DNA of 64,000 bases from Candidatus Gastranaerophilales bacterium (GTDB taxonomy: Bacteria; Cyanobacteriota; Vampirovibrionia; Gastranaerophilales; Gastranaerophilaceae): positions 130,553 through 194,552 of the forward strand of contig CAJULR010000036.1 in assembly GCA_910587375.1 (NCBI GenBank), in the 5' to 3' direction. Positions 35,713-44,477 of this stretch are shown here, in pieces. Within the stretch, counting starts at the first letter, position 1. The number at the start of each line of letters is the position of its first letter. A program made the translations under genes and the position numbers. The notes beneath the pieces were generated by a model. It was not told where the DNA came from and made no database searches. It worked only from the letters and a program-made list of their open reading frames with translations.

Positions 35713-36706
35713 ACATTCCTATATAATTTTTCAAATTTCCGCTTAGGTTTTGGTTTTTGCAGAGTTTTTTCAATTTTGAAATGGCCCTTGTTTCAATTTG
35801 TCTTATTCTTTCCCTTGAAACGCCGTATCTGGTGCCAATTTCGTCCAAAGTTTTTTTCTGTCCGTTATCATCCAGGCCAAAGCGCATAATTAAAACGTCT
35901 TTTTCTTTTTGATTCAATTGGTTTAACATTTTGTGGACATCATCAAGCAAATTTTCCTGTGTTACTTTGGTGTCAGGGGTTAAGTGGCTTTCATCCACAA
36001 TAAAATCGGCAATTTTTGATGAATCATCCTTTTGATTTGCCGGGGTTTCAATACTTATGGTGCTTTGGGCCGATTTCATAAGGGCGGATAATTTAGACAA
36101 GGGCATATTAATTTTTGCCGCAATTTCTTCTTTTGTGGGCATTCTGTTTAATTCTGTAGAAAGCTCAATTGTGGCCCTTTTAATTTTTCCCAAAGTTTCA
36201 ATCATATGTACAGGAAGCCTTATCATTCTTGATTTGTCGGCAATTCCTCTGGTTATTGATTGTTGAATCCACCAAGTTGCATAGGTTGAAAACTTGTAAC
36301 CCTTTGTATAGTCAAATTTTTCAGCCGCCTTCATAAGGCCCATATTTCCTTCCTGAATTAAATCCAAAAATGAAAGTCCGCGGCCTATATATTTTTTAGC
36401 GATTGAAACAACAAGCCTAAGGTTTGAACTTACCAAAGTTTCTTTTGCTTTTGTTGAATTATTTTCTTTAATTTCCTTTGCAACGGCCATTTCTTCTTCA
36501 TAAGACAAAAGAGGAATTTTTCCTATTTGCTGCAGGTAAATTTTAACCGAATCGTCCGCTATAACGCTTTTATAGTCGACTTTTACTTTATTATCAACTT
36601 CAAGAATTTCATCTTCTGAATTTTCAGATGTTAATTCTTCCGTTTGTTCTTCGATTTCGTCGAACTCTTCTTTATGTTTTTTGCTTTTCTGTGGTTTTGT
36701 TTTCAT
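35711..36706 (-). CDS. rpoD: RNA polymerase sigma-70 family factor, probable principal sigma RpoD/SigA
   Basis: The 331-residue protein has an acidic N-terminus (1-45). Region 1.2 lies at about 51-80 (SVKIYLQQIGKIPLL), and region 2 at 93-163 contains NLRLVVSIAKKY, FLDLIQEGNMGLMKAAEKFDY and YATWWIQQSITR for -10 recognition. Region 3 is at about 165-245. Region 4 at 255-318 contains the helix-turn-helix TLDEIGTRYGVSRERIRQIE. It lacks region 1.1 and the non-conserved insert of long RpoD proteins, as in cyanobacterial and many firmicute sigma factors. Whether it is the primary or a group 2 sigma depends on the rest of the genome. Confidence 0.92.
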   Translation of the reverse strand: MKTKPQKSKKHKEEFDEIEEQTEELTSENSEDEILEVDNKVKVDYKSVIADDSVKIYLQQIGKIPLLSYEEEMAVAKEIKENNSTKAKETLVSSNLRLVVSIAKKYIGRGLSFLDLIQEGNMGLMKAAEKFDYTKGYKFSTYATWWIQQSITRGIADKSRMIRLPVHMIETLGKIKRATIELSTELNRMPTKEEIAAKINMPLSKLSALMKSAQSTISIETPANQKDDSSKIADFIVDESHLTPDTKVTQENLLDDVHKMLNQLNQKEKDVLIMRFGLDDNGQKKTLDEIGTRYGVSRERIRQIETRAISKLKKLCKNQNLSGNLKNYIGM

Positions 36707-36768
36707 TAGTTTCTCCTAAAAGAACAAAGCCATTATAACTTATTTTTTCAAATTTGCCCAATTAATTA

Positions 36769-37545
36769 CTACATATATTCGGTTTGTCTTATTGTTTCAT
36801 ATATTACAACGGCAGCGCATGCCGAAACATTTAGTGATTCAAATTTTGTGGGCACTTTAATTTTAAAGTCGGCTTTGTTTAATAATGTCTTTGAAATGCC
36901 GTCCCCTTCTGCGCCAAGCACCAGGGCGAAATTCATGTTTTTATAATCAACATCAAAATAATTATCACTATTGTTCATATCTAAAGCAATTATCCACCAG
37001 TCGTTATTTTTTAAATAATCAACAGCGCCTGACAGACTATTTGCTTTTATGATTGGGATGTGGTTTACCGCCCCTGCGGAGGTTTTTTCAACAACGGGCG
37101 TTATTGGGCATGCCCTGTGGTTTCCTATAAGAATGCCGTCATAGCCTGCTGCAGTTGCGGTTCTTATTATGGCGCCAAAGTTATGAGGGTCTGAAACGCC
37201 GTCTAATATTACGAGTTTTTTGAATTTTTCAGGTGAATTTTTTTTGGCATGCTCTACAAAATTTTCCAAAGTAATATATTCAACAGGGGAAACCGAAGCC
37301 ACAACCCCTTGTAAATTCACATCTTCGCCGGTTCCCTCCTTGATTATCTCTAAATATTTATTAAGATTTGTAAACTGAATTATTACAGAATTATTAAGAG
37401 CTGTTTCTTTAATTTTTTTTAAACGGTTATCAAGACCGATATTTTTTGAAATGTAAATTTTATTGATTCTTTTAGGGTTTTTTAACAATGTTTCCAATAC
37501 CGCATTTTTGCCAAAAATGTAATTTTTCAATTTTTTATACTCCAT
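36769..37545 (-). CDS. rlmB: 23S rRNA (guanosine-2'-O-)-methyltransferase RlmB, TrmH family
   Basis: RlmB methylates the ribose of G2251 of 23S rRNA using S-adenosylmethionine. The 258-residue SPOUT protein has an N-terminal substrate-binding domain (IFGKNAVLETL start). Motif 1 is NFGAIIRTA at 122-130, motif 2 is LVLGAEGDGI at 208-217, and motif 3 is SLNVSACAAV at 237-246, which forms the trefoil knot. The related TrmH-family enzymes are close, so the exact nucleotide is an inference from length and the N-terminal motif. It is divergent from the pilMN gene. Confidence 0.88.
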   Translation of the reverse strand: MEYKKLKNYIFGKNAVLETLLKNPKRINKIYISKNIGLDNRLKKIKETALNNSVIIQFTNLNKYLEIIKEGTGEDVNLQGVVASVSPVEYITLENFVEHAKKNSPEKFKKLVILDGVSDPHNFGAIIRTATAAGYDGILIGNHRACPITPVVEKTSAGAVNHIPIIKANSLSGAVDYLKNNDWWIIALDMNNSDNYFDVDYKNMNFALVLGAEGDGISKTLLNKADFKIKVPTKFESLNVSACAAVVIYETIRQTEYM

Positions 37546-37580
37546 TTATTGTATTTTTTTATAAATGTATTTTTCTTTTA

Positions 37581-37610
37581 TTGTAATTATTGTATTATAA
37601 ATTCTATATA
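37581..37610 (+). promoter_or_regulatory. possible promoter of pilMN-pilO
   Basis: TTGTAA at 37581-37586 is followed by an 18-base spacer and TATATA at 37605-37610, in the divergent region between rlmB and the pilMN fusion. The whole 100-base gap is very AT-rich, so other boxes fit almost as well. Confidence 0.35.
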
Positions 37611-37646
37611 TATGTATGATTAGAGTTAAAAAAGAAAAAATGAGCA

Positions 37647-39323
37647 ATGTTTAATTTTGCCGGTACAACACACAAACAAGTAATTGGTATTTCTGTTACA
37701 CCTAACATTGGTGTAGAAGTCATTCAGACTGACAGAAAGTCGAATCAGGTAATAAAATATGGACGCAGGTTCATAGAATACAATTTCTCCACAAGAGAAA
37801 TTCAAGACTATGGTGCGTTCAAAAGTGCCGTGATCGACTTATTTAACGAACTTGACATTAACGCAAAGTCAAATGTATTTTTGACACTGCCAAACGTACA
37901 CTTTGACTTTATGAATCTTCCTTTGATTTTGCCTGATGATGGTATCAACACGGCAATTTCATCAAAAGCGGAAGAATCCTATATATTTAAGAGGGTGGAA
38001 CCGATTTCTGCCTGGTTGGATGTTAACGTTAACACCAACACGGAAACAAGACACATCATCTATTCATCATTCCAAAAAACGGCAATTGATGAAATTAAAG
38101 ATGTGTTCGCTGACATCGGCTCAAACCTTGTAGGTATTGAATCTGCTTACAGTGCAATTTTGAGAGGTATTTATTTCTCAAATCTTTGCTCTCAGGAAAT
38201 TGCAGAAAACCAAAGCTGGAACGTATTGTTAATCAATACAAACAGCTATGCAATATTCTCTCTTGTAGGTACAAGATTGGTAGATTATCAGGAGGTTCCT
38301 CTTGCAATTAAGTCTTTCTCTTATGAAGAAGCTTATCAAGCAATTACAACTTCTGTTTCACAAATTCTTCCTAATTACCCTGCAAGAAAATTGTTAATTG
38401 TTTCGCAGGCAGACGATATTTGTGCCGAAGTATTAAAGACACAAATTATCTTCGATGAAAAGATTGAAACAATTGACTGTAATAAATATGCAAAGAAACC
38501 TTTTGTGGATGTTGCTCCTGAAATTACAAGCAAGGAAGCTTCTTCAATTACATTATCCGCAATTGGTGCTGCAAACAGCCAAATGTCAGACTTCCTCGTA
38601 TTAAACATTTTAGGAAAAGGCGCTGCCGCACAGCAAACCCTTTATGCAACCTTTATGTTTATGGACAAGGAAATCCTTGTTACGCCTGATTTAATCAGAG
38701 GTGCTTCCTATGTTTTATCAGGTATAATTGCCCTGATTATTGTGGCGCTTGTCGGTCTTTCAATGATGGTTTCAAATATGTCGTCGAAAGAACTGCAGCA
38801 AATTAAGAACAGAACATCTTCAATTGAGGGTGAAATTAAGGCTTTAACATCGCAAGATGGTTTTGCCGATATTAATTCAATTATTAACGGCATTATTCTT
38901 GCAAATAAACAGGCTATAAGTTTCTATGATTCTTTAGCCTCAGATATTCCTTCAAACGTATGGCTTACATACTACTATAACCAAGATGGTAACAAGGTTG
39001 CAGTTGAAGGTATATCAACAACAATAAATGATATTTACGGTTATTATAAGAGTTTAAAGGTTTTATCACCGCAATCAAGTATCAAATTAAACAGACTTCA
39101 AGTGGTGACTGGGCCTTTGGATGACATCGACGCTAATATCAATGATAATCAAAAGATTTTCGATTTTGAAATTGCAAACGTTCAATCTCCAAAATCTCAA
39201 AAAGCCGCTCAAGACCCTAATAACCAACAGGCAAACCAAAACGGTACGGCTAATTCAAGACAAACGGGTGCTTCTGTTGCTCCCCCAGTTCTTCCAAGAT
39301 TAGAACCTGTTGATATGAATTAA
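37647..39323 (+). CDS. PilM-PilN fusion-like type IV pilus alignment protein
   Basis: The 558-residue protein looks like PilM joined to PilN. Residues about 10-320 show the actin-like PilM pattern: GISVTPNIGVEVI start, FLTLPNVHFDFMNLPL, ISSKAEESYIF, then IESAYSAILRG. From about 316 the phrase FLVLNIL recalls the cytoplasmic start of PilN. One membrane helix follows (353-376), then a coiled-coil and ferredoxin-like periplasmic part (SNVWLTYYYNQDGNKVAVEGISTT divided over 450-475). The tail (about 515-558) is Gln/Asn/Pro-rich. PilM and PilN usually are separate proteins that link the cytoplasmic motor to PilO/PilP. PilO follows after 21 bases. Confidence 0.75.
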   Translation: MFNFAGTTHKQVIGISVTPNIGVEVIQTDRKSNQVIKYGRRFIEYNFSTREIQDYGAFKSAVIDLFNELDINAKSNVFLTLPNVHFDFMNLPLILPDDGINTAISSKAEESYIFKRVEPISAWLDVNVNTNTETRHIIYSSFQKTAIDEIKDVFADIGSNLVGIESAYSAILRGIYFSNLCSQEIAENQSWNVLLINTNSYAIFSLVGTRLVDYQEVPLAIKSFSYEEAYQAITTSVSQILPNYPARKLLIVSQADDICAEVLKTQIIFDEKIETIDCNKYAKKPFVDVAPEITSKEASSITLSAIGAANSQMSDFLVLNILGKGAAAQQTLYATFMFMDKEILVTPDLIRGASYVLSGIIALIIVALVGLSMMVSNMSSKELQQIKNRTSSIEGEIKALTSQDGFADINSIINGIILANKQAISFYDSLASDIPSNVWLTYYYNQDGNKVAVEGISTTINDIYGYYKSLKVLSPQSSIKLNRLQVVTGPLDDIDANINDNQKIFDFEIANVQSPKSQKAAQDPNNQQANQNGTANSRQTGASVAPPVLPRLEPVDMN

Positions 39324-39344
39324 ATAAGGATATAGAAAAGAAAA

Positions 39345-39974
39345 ATGTTCCAGATTATTAAAGACAATATACTTTCGTTAATAATTGTAATTGCAGTTAT
39401 ACTTCTTGGGTTTAAGTATGTTCCGCCCGAAGTGACAAAGGCTGTAAACCTTGCAAAATCAACAAGTTCTGCAAAACAAGAACTTGTTCAGAAAGAAAAT
39501 AATGCAAGCAGTTTAAGAGCACAAGCAGAAGCTGCAGCAAGGGCGAAAGTTCCGCCAAAAGACGGAAAGAAAATCTATGAGCTTGAAGGTGCACAATTTA
39601 GCGCAGAAGCTTCATTTGCTCCTCTGTTTGAAATTGTTCTTTCTATTGCGCAAAATTCAGGAATTAAAATCAGATCAATTAATTATAATTACTCTCCTGA
39701 ATCTGACCCTGTGTTTGCAGCGCATTTGCCCGAATATAATGTTTGTGAACTTCAAATTCAAGCAATTGGCTCTTATGCACAGCTTCAAGGCTTCTTCAAA
39801 GGTTTAATGAAAGATAACAATTTAAATTATCTTGCTGAAGTTGAAATGCAGCCTTGGGAAAAAGACAAAACGATTTTGATTGCAAATGTTAAAATCAGAC
39901 TTTATACAAAAACTCCTGGTGCAGCGCCTAAAGCCGCTTCTAATGTAGGCCCGCAGGCTCCAATGATTCCCTAA
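39345..39974 (+). CDS. PilO-like type IV pilus alignment protein
   Basis: The 209-residue protein has one N-terminal membrane helix (about 8-26), a coiled coil (about 35-75), and a C-terminal ferredoxin-like domain with EYNVCELQIQAIGSYAQLQGFFKGL, which is the typical PilO strand-helix pattern. The tail is rich in Ala and Pro. It follows the PilM-PilN gene and ends with a strong terminator, so the two form a two-gene operon. PilP and PilQ are not present, and the only secretin in the window is the Tad one. Confidence 0.72.
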   Translation: MFQIIKDNILSLIIVIAVILLGFKYVPPEVTKAVNLAKSTSSAKQELVQKENNASSLRAQAEAAARAKVPPKDGKKIYELEGAQFSAEASFAPLFEIVLSIAQNSGIKIRSINYNYSPESDPVFAAHLPEYNVCELQIQAIGSYAQLQGFFKGLMKDNNLNYLAEVEMQPWEKDKTILIANVKIRLYTKTPGAAPKAASNVGPQAPMIP

Positions 39975-40020
39975 GCACGGCTTGAGTTTCAGAGTTTCTT
40001 AAAAAAATAAAGATTTAAAA

Positions 40021-40058
40021 AATACCTTGGACAAAATTAAACGCCAAGGTATTTTTTT
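40021..40058 (+). terminator. strong intrinsic terminator of the pilMN-pilO operon
   Basis: A perfect 10-base-pair stem (AATACCTTGG at 40021-40030, complement at 40044-40053) with a 13-base loop is followed by a run of seven T residues. It lies 46 bases after the pilO-like stop codon. Confidence 0.85.
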
Positions 40059-40182
40059 GGTTTAATATTTTTTTAATCAAAAACAATATCCGCTTCACCC
40101 GAAAGAGTAATATTATTTTTTCCATTAATTTATAAAATAATTCTATAAGTTTTAAGTTATTTTAAGGAATGGAAACAAAAAT

Positions 40183-41061
40183 ATGCAAAGTATTCAAAAC
40201 AAAGGTCAAATTACTTTTATGCAGGCGCCGGAGGTTAAGATGGAGGAGTTGAATAACCTCTTTTTTGAACTAACCGCAAAAAATTGCAACCTAAAATGCA
40301 GCCACTGCTACATAAAAAGAAATCCGTATAAACAAGAGAAAGATTTTATCCATCTTGATAAAATTAAGCAATCTTTAATTTTATCCAAAAAAGAAAACGT
40401 TAAATGTATTTATTTAACAGGCGGAGAGCCCATGCTTCACCCCGATTTTAATACGATTTTGAGACTTTGCTTGAAATTTTCAAATGTTACCGTAATGACA
40501 AACGGCACGTTAATAAACGATAAAAAGGCCCGGTTTTTAAGAAAAATTGATGATGAATCAAGCTTTGAAACAATCTACAGAATAAGTTTAGACCATTACA
40601 ATGAGCAAAAAAATGATGAAATAAGGGGCCGTGGAAGCTACAGAAAGGCGCTTCTTGCAATTCAAAGTCTTTATAAATATGAATTTAACCCGATAATTTC
40701 TGTTGTAAATTATTTTAACGAGCCAAAAGAAGAGCTGTTTAACGGTTTTCGTGAAATGTTGAACAAAATTGACTTTGAATTTGAAGATATAAATTTAAAA
40801 ATAATTCCTTATTTTAACCCCGCAGCGAACACTTTTGACCAGGTTGAAAACCACAATTTTAACGAAAATGCGCTCGATTGCCACAATTCAAGAATTGTGA
40901 GTTCAAAAGGTGTCTTTTCTTGTCCTGTTTTGTGTAATGATTTTAGAGCGCGCACAGGGGCCACGTTGGAAAGTTTTTCAAAAAAAGCATATCTTGATAC
41001 AGAAAAATGTTTTACCTGTGTTAAACACGGCGCTAAAGCCTTTAGCAACGATTGGATTTAA
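40183..41061 (+). CDS. radical SAM protein with a cysteine-rich C-terminus
   Basis: The 292-residue enzyme carries the radical SAM cluster motif CNLKCSHC (Cys35, Cys39, Cys42), followed by YLTGGEPMLHP for SAM binding and VMTNGT. The C-terminal part has Cys233, Cys247, Cys251, Cys276 and Cys279, suggesting a SPASM/twitch-like auxiliary iron-sulfur cluster. Such proteins often modify peptides or make cofactors. No peptide substrate gene is obvious next to it. It stands alone between a terminator upstream and dnaB, 135 bases downstream. Confidence 0.8.
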   Translation: MQSIQNKGQITFMQAPEVKMEELNNLFFELTAKNCNLKCSHCYIKRNPYKQEKDFIHLDKIKQSLILSKKENVKCIYLTGGEPMLHPDFNTILRLCLKFSNVTVMTNGTLINDKKARFLRKIDDESSFETIYRISLDHYNEQKNDEIRGRGSYRKALLAIQSLYKYEFNPIISVVNYFNEPKEELFNGFREMLNKIDFEFEDINLKIIPYFNPAANTFDQVENHNFNENALDCHNSRIVSSKGVFSCPVLCNDFRARTGATLESFSKKAYLDTEKCFTCVKHGAKAFSNDWI

Positions 41062-41127
41062 AAATCTTTTTGGACCTTTTTAAAGCTAAAGACGTCGTTA
41101 AAAACTTTATAATTCCTTCCCTTTCAT

Positions 41128-41156
41128 TTGCAAGTCATGGAAGTTTATTCTATAAT
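41128..41156 (+). promoter_or_regulatory. sigma-70 promoter of dnaB
   Basis: TTGCAA at 41128-41133, a 17-base spacer and a perfect TATAAT at 41151-41156 lie 41 bases upstream of the dnaB start. This is the best consensus promoter seen in the window and should use the RpoD-type factor encoded nearby. Confidence 0.7.
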
Positions 41157-41196
41157 TTTTTGAAAGCTTTTGAAAGCGGGAGGGATTTTTTAAAAT

Positions 41197-42561
41197 ATGG
41201 TAATGGAGCTTGAAGCAGGCAAGAAAAATTTATCAAAGAAGCTTCCGCCGCACAATTTGGAGGCCGAAGAATCAGTTCTTGGCGCCGTTTTAATTAATTC
41301 AAACGATGTGTTAAACAGGGTGGTTGAAATTTTAACCCCGGAAAGCTTTTATAACCCCAAAAACCGCTTGATATATGAAGCGATGTTTACTCTCTATAAC
41401 CAAAATAAGCCCGTAGACGCGCTTTCAATCGGGGAATATTTTAATGCCAAAGGCCAATTGGACGCCATAGGCGGCAGAGAATATCTTAACGATTTGATGA
41501 TTGACACAATGCTCACTTCAAACGTTGAATATTATGCAAATATTATTAAAGAAAATGCCACCAAAAGACAGCTTATAACTGCAGGAAGCACGATTATTGA
41601 GGAAACTTTTAAAAACCCTGAATCAAAAGCTTCGCTTGAGGCGGCAGAAAAGCTTATTTTTGAAATTTCCCAGCAGAAAAATTCCCAGCAGATGGAAGCC
41701 TTATCAAGTCTTTTGTATGAAACAATGGAACAGCTTGAATACAGGTGTTCTAATAGAGGAACTTACACGGGTGTTCCAAGCGGCTTTTATGATTTAGACC
41801 TTTTAACCGCAGGGTTTCAAAAATCAGACTTATTAATCCTTGCGGCTCGTCCTTCAATGGGAAAAACCGCATTTGCCCTAAACATTGCGCAAAATGTTGC
41901 AATAAGGTCTAAAATTCCTGTTGCGATATTTTCTCTTGAAATGTCAAAAATTCAATTGACCCAAAGGGTTCTCTGTGCAGAAGCTGAAATTGACGCGCAG
42001 AGGGCAAGAACAGGGGAATTGCAGCCGGCAGAATGGCAGAGAATTTCATCAATTTTAAACGACTTGCACCTTGCCCCTCTTTTAATTGATGATACGGCGG
42101 GGGTAAGCGTTTCTGATATTCGTGCAAAGTGCCGCAGGCTTAAGATGAACTATCCTGACCTTGGGCTTATAATAATAGATTATTTGCAATTGATTGAAGA
42201 CAGGAGTTCTCAAGACAGAACCCAGCAGATTTCATCAATTTCAAGGGGTTTAAAATCTCTTGCAAGGGAATTGAATGTGGCAATTATTGCGCTATCCCAG
42301 CTTTCACGTAAAGTGGAAGAGAGGGGCGATAAGGAACCTATGCTTTCAGACCTTCGTGAATCAGGCGCAATCGAGCAGGACGCAGACGTTGTTATGTTTA
42401 TCTACAGAGAAGAATATTACGACAAAGAAAACCCTGAAGTGAAAAACAAGGCAAGAATTATTGTTGCAAAACAAAGAAACGGCCCGACAGGCAAGTTTGA
42501 TTTATTGTTCCAGGGTTCAACAACAAGGTTTAAAAACCCGATTAAAAGAGAAGAAGATTAA
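41197..42561 (+). CDS. dnaB: replicative DNA helicase DnaB
   Basis: DnaB unwinds DNA at the replication fork. The 454-residue protein has the N-terminal domain (PPHNLEAEESVLGAVLIN), a linker helix, and the RecA-like domain with Walker A ARPSMGKT near residue 217. It also has IDYLQLIEDRSSQDRTQQI, SQLSRKVEERGDKEPMLSDLRESG and the C-terminal AKQRNGPTG arginine-finger region. Length and motifs are normal, and no intein is present. GGGAGGG lies upstream. A small membrane peptide gene follows 16 bases after. Confidence 0.96.
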   Translation: MVMELEAGKKNLSKKLPPHNLEAEESVLGAVLINSNDVLNRVVEILTPESFYNPKNRLIYEAMFTLYNQNKPVDALSIGEYFNAKGQLDAIGGREYLNDLMIDTMLTSNVEYYANIIKENATKRQLITAGSTIIEETFKNPESKASLEAAEKLIFEISQQKNSQQMEALSSLLYETMEQLEYRCSNRGTYTGVPSGFYDLDLLTAGFQKSDLLILAARPSMGKTAFALNIAQNVAIRSKIPVAIFSLEMSKIQLTQRVLCAEAEIDAQRARTGELQPAEWQRISSILNDLHLAPLLIDDTAGVSVSDIRAKCRRLKMNYPDLGLIIIDYLQLIEDRSSQDRTQQISSISRGLKSLARELNVAIIALSQLSRKVEERGDKEPMLSDLRESGAIEQDADVVMFIYREEYYDKENPEVKNKARIIVAKQRNGPTGKFDLLFQGSTTRFKNPIKREED

Positions 42562-42577
42562 ATAAGGAAGTAAAACT

Positions 42578-42676
42578 ATGATGACATATGCAACTGCTGC
42601 TATAGTTGGTGCGCTTATTGGGGCTGTAATTGGCGGAATTTACCAGGTTATTAAGAATAAACAAAATAAACAGTAA
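42578..42676 (+). CDS. 32-residue small membrane protein downstream of dnaB
   Basis: This very short frame encodes a 32-residue peptide with one membrane helix of glycine-zipper style (AIVGALIGAVIGGIY) and a basic tail (KNKQNKQ). A good ribosome binding site, AAGGAAG at 42564-42570, lies 7 bases before the first of two ATGs. It follows dnaB with a 16-base gap, so it would share its mRNA. The function is unknown. The codon pattern and binding site argue for a real gene. Confidence 0.6.
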   Translation: MMTYATAAIVGALIGAVIGGIYQVIKNKQNKQ

Positions 42677-42765
42677 ATTTTGTACCGGTTTTGAAAAATA
42701 AAAAAAGCAAATTTTAAAGTTTTCGGGTTTTTACTAGATACTTTTAAAAAAAATGAAACGGTTCT

Positions 42766-44373
42766 ATGCAAATTTCCCCGATAAATTTTAATATTTATAA
42801 AAATGTTCAAAATGTATCGCAAAATGCTCTTAAACGGGCTCATAAGCATGCTTATGATGGAAGTGAAAAGTGTTTCACTTCCAATACAAACCCTTTAAGC
42901 ACAAAATTTAGCGGTATCAGAAATTATTTTCCGAATATTTCTCCTTCTTTTAAAGGCGCGTGCAGCAATTTAAAAAGGGTGACGGCATATGCGCCGGATG
43001 GTACGGAGAAACTTTTAAAAAAGGCGCAGGACGGGTCATATTTAGTGGATGCCGAAACAGTCACAAGGATTTATTACGGAAAAGACGCAGAAAAATTTTT
43101 AAATTCAACAACTGTTTTTGACAATGATACACAGATAATTTCTCCGCATGATGGTGAATTAAGGGTGGAGGTTGACGGAAAAGAGTTTTTGATTGAATCG
43201 GACGGGGCTGTTCTTTTAAGGGGAGGAAAAGAGGCTAAAATTACTGTTTTAAAAAGCAACCCGCTTGTTATAACGTCTGAAAGAAAACCTGTATGGTATG
43301 AAGAATACTGTAATAACCCGAAAAACAAAAAGTTTGCGGAAAGGTACAAAGAATTAAGTGAAATATATAGACATTTTTACGACGGCCATCTTAGAATAAG
43401 CGACCTTGGCGAAGACATTGTGAATAAACTGACGGAAACAGACAAGGCAGACATTGTGGATTCTAATCATATAAAAATGAAACATTTATATGCAGTTGAT
43501 TATATGATGAAAGATTTAGAGGGAATTTTGTCTGAAGAAGAGATGGCTATTTTTAAGATGAAATACATTGCGGCAAAGCGCCTTAATTTAACCACAAAAG
43601 AAGCAAGAAAAGTTTTTGTGGAAGATTTAAGCCCTGAAACATTGAAAAAAATGGTGGATAACAAACTTGTTGCAGACTTGAGAGAACCTGATAAACACAG
43701 AATATACTGGCATAAAATGTTTACGGAAGAGCATGAATTAAAAAGAGAACTTCAAAACCTTGAATTTACATCTGCCGAACAAAAAGAAATCACAGCATTT
43801 TGGAAAAAATCAAATAAACTCGGGTTTGATTTTTCGGGGCTTCGGTATGTTTCAGATAACGTTGCAATTTACAGCCTAAAAGACAGGGTGAACAATATGA
43901 CGGGTGCTCCTGCATATTGGGATACGACATCTTTTGTGGTTTCATCAATTGAAAACAATCCGCCACATCCTTATATAGGAACATCGGAAAAACATTCGGA
44001 TAAAGATTATAAAGAGCCCGTTTTGTTTAAACAGATAAGAATGGCGGAAGTTTTACATTCGCATTCTGCAGAAATTGATAAGCACCAAACCGAAGTTTAT
44101 ATAGTAACGGAAGGTGCGGGAGCTTTGACTGTGATTGAAGATGGTGTTCCAAAAACCGTTATTTTAAAACAGGGCGAAGGGCTTATTTTGCAGCCGGGTG
44201 TAAAACACTGCGTAAGCGCGTTTAAAGGAAAATATGAACACCTTGTATGTCAAATTCCTTCCGGGTTTCACTATGGTCCTGTGTTTAAAATAGACCATGA
44301 CTTTCCGGAAGGATATTCAGAACAAAAATCAATTCAGGCTGCGATTGAAAAGCTTGAAAAGGTTGAGCTTTAG
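42766..44373 (+). CDS. leader-bearing protein with C-terminal cupin domain (paralogue 1)
   Basis: The 535-residue protein opens with an Asn-rich leader MQISPINFNIY, then FSG at 48-50 and SFKG at 61-64, with no hydrophobic signal peptide. Residues about 65-180 form a strand-rich domain with SPHDGELRVEVDGKEFLI. Residues about 190-345 are helical. The C-terminal cupin (about 400-520) has HSH, a Glu in EVYIVTEGAGALTVI, and a late His in PGVKHCVSA. These are the metal-binding positions of cupins. A second gene with the same layout starts 104 bases later. The function is unknown; a sugar- or small-molecule-acting enzyme is only a fold-based guess. Confidence 0.7.
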   Translation: MQISPINFNIYKNVQNVSQNALKRAHKHAYDGSEKCFTSNTNPLSTKFSGIRNYFPNISPSFKGACSNLKRVTAYAPDGTEKLLKKAQDGSYLVDAETVTRIYYGKDAEKFLNSTTVFDNDTQIISPHDGELRVEVDGKEFLIESDGAVLLRGGKEAKITVLKSNPLVITSERKPVWYEEYCNNPKNKKFAERYKELSEIYRHFYDGHLRISDLGEDIVNKLTETDKADIVDSNHIKMKHLYAVDYMMKDLEGILSEEEMAIFKMKYIAAKRLNLTTKEARKVFVEDLSPETLKKMVDNKLVADLREPDKHRIYWHKMFTEEHELKRELQNLEFTSAEQKEITAFWKKSNKLGFDFSGLRYVSDNVAIYSLKDRVNNMTGAPAYWDTTSFVVSSIENNPPHPYIGTSEKHSDKDYKEPVLFKQIRMAEVLHSHSAEIDKHQTEVYIVTEGAGALTVIEDGVPKTVILKQGEGLILQPGVKHCVSAFKGKYEHLVCQIPSGFHYGPVFKIDHDFPEGYSEQKSIQAAIEKLEKVEL

Positions 44374-44437
44374 CTCCGGTTTATATAATCAGAATAATCG
44401 TTTTGGCGGGTTTAATATAGCAAAAGTTTTTGGTTTT

Positions 44438-44476
44438 GGTTTTTATAGAAATACTTTATAAAAACCGAGGATTTTT
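44438..44476 (+). promoter_or_regulatory. hairpin between the two cupin paralogues
   Basis: GGTTTTTATA at 44438-44447 pairs perfectly with 44457-44466 across a 9-base loop. GAGG, the ribosome binding site of the second paralogue, follows at 44467-44470, and then a T-run. It can be read as an AU-rich terminator of paralogue 1 or as a 5' hairpin controlling translation of paralogue 2. Confidence 0.5.
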
Positions 44477-44477
44477 T

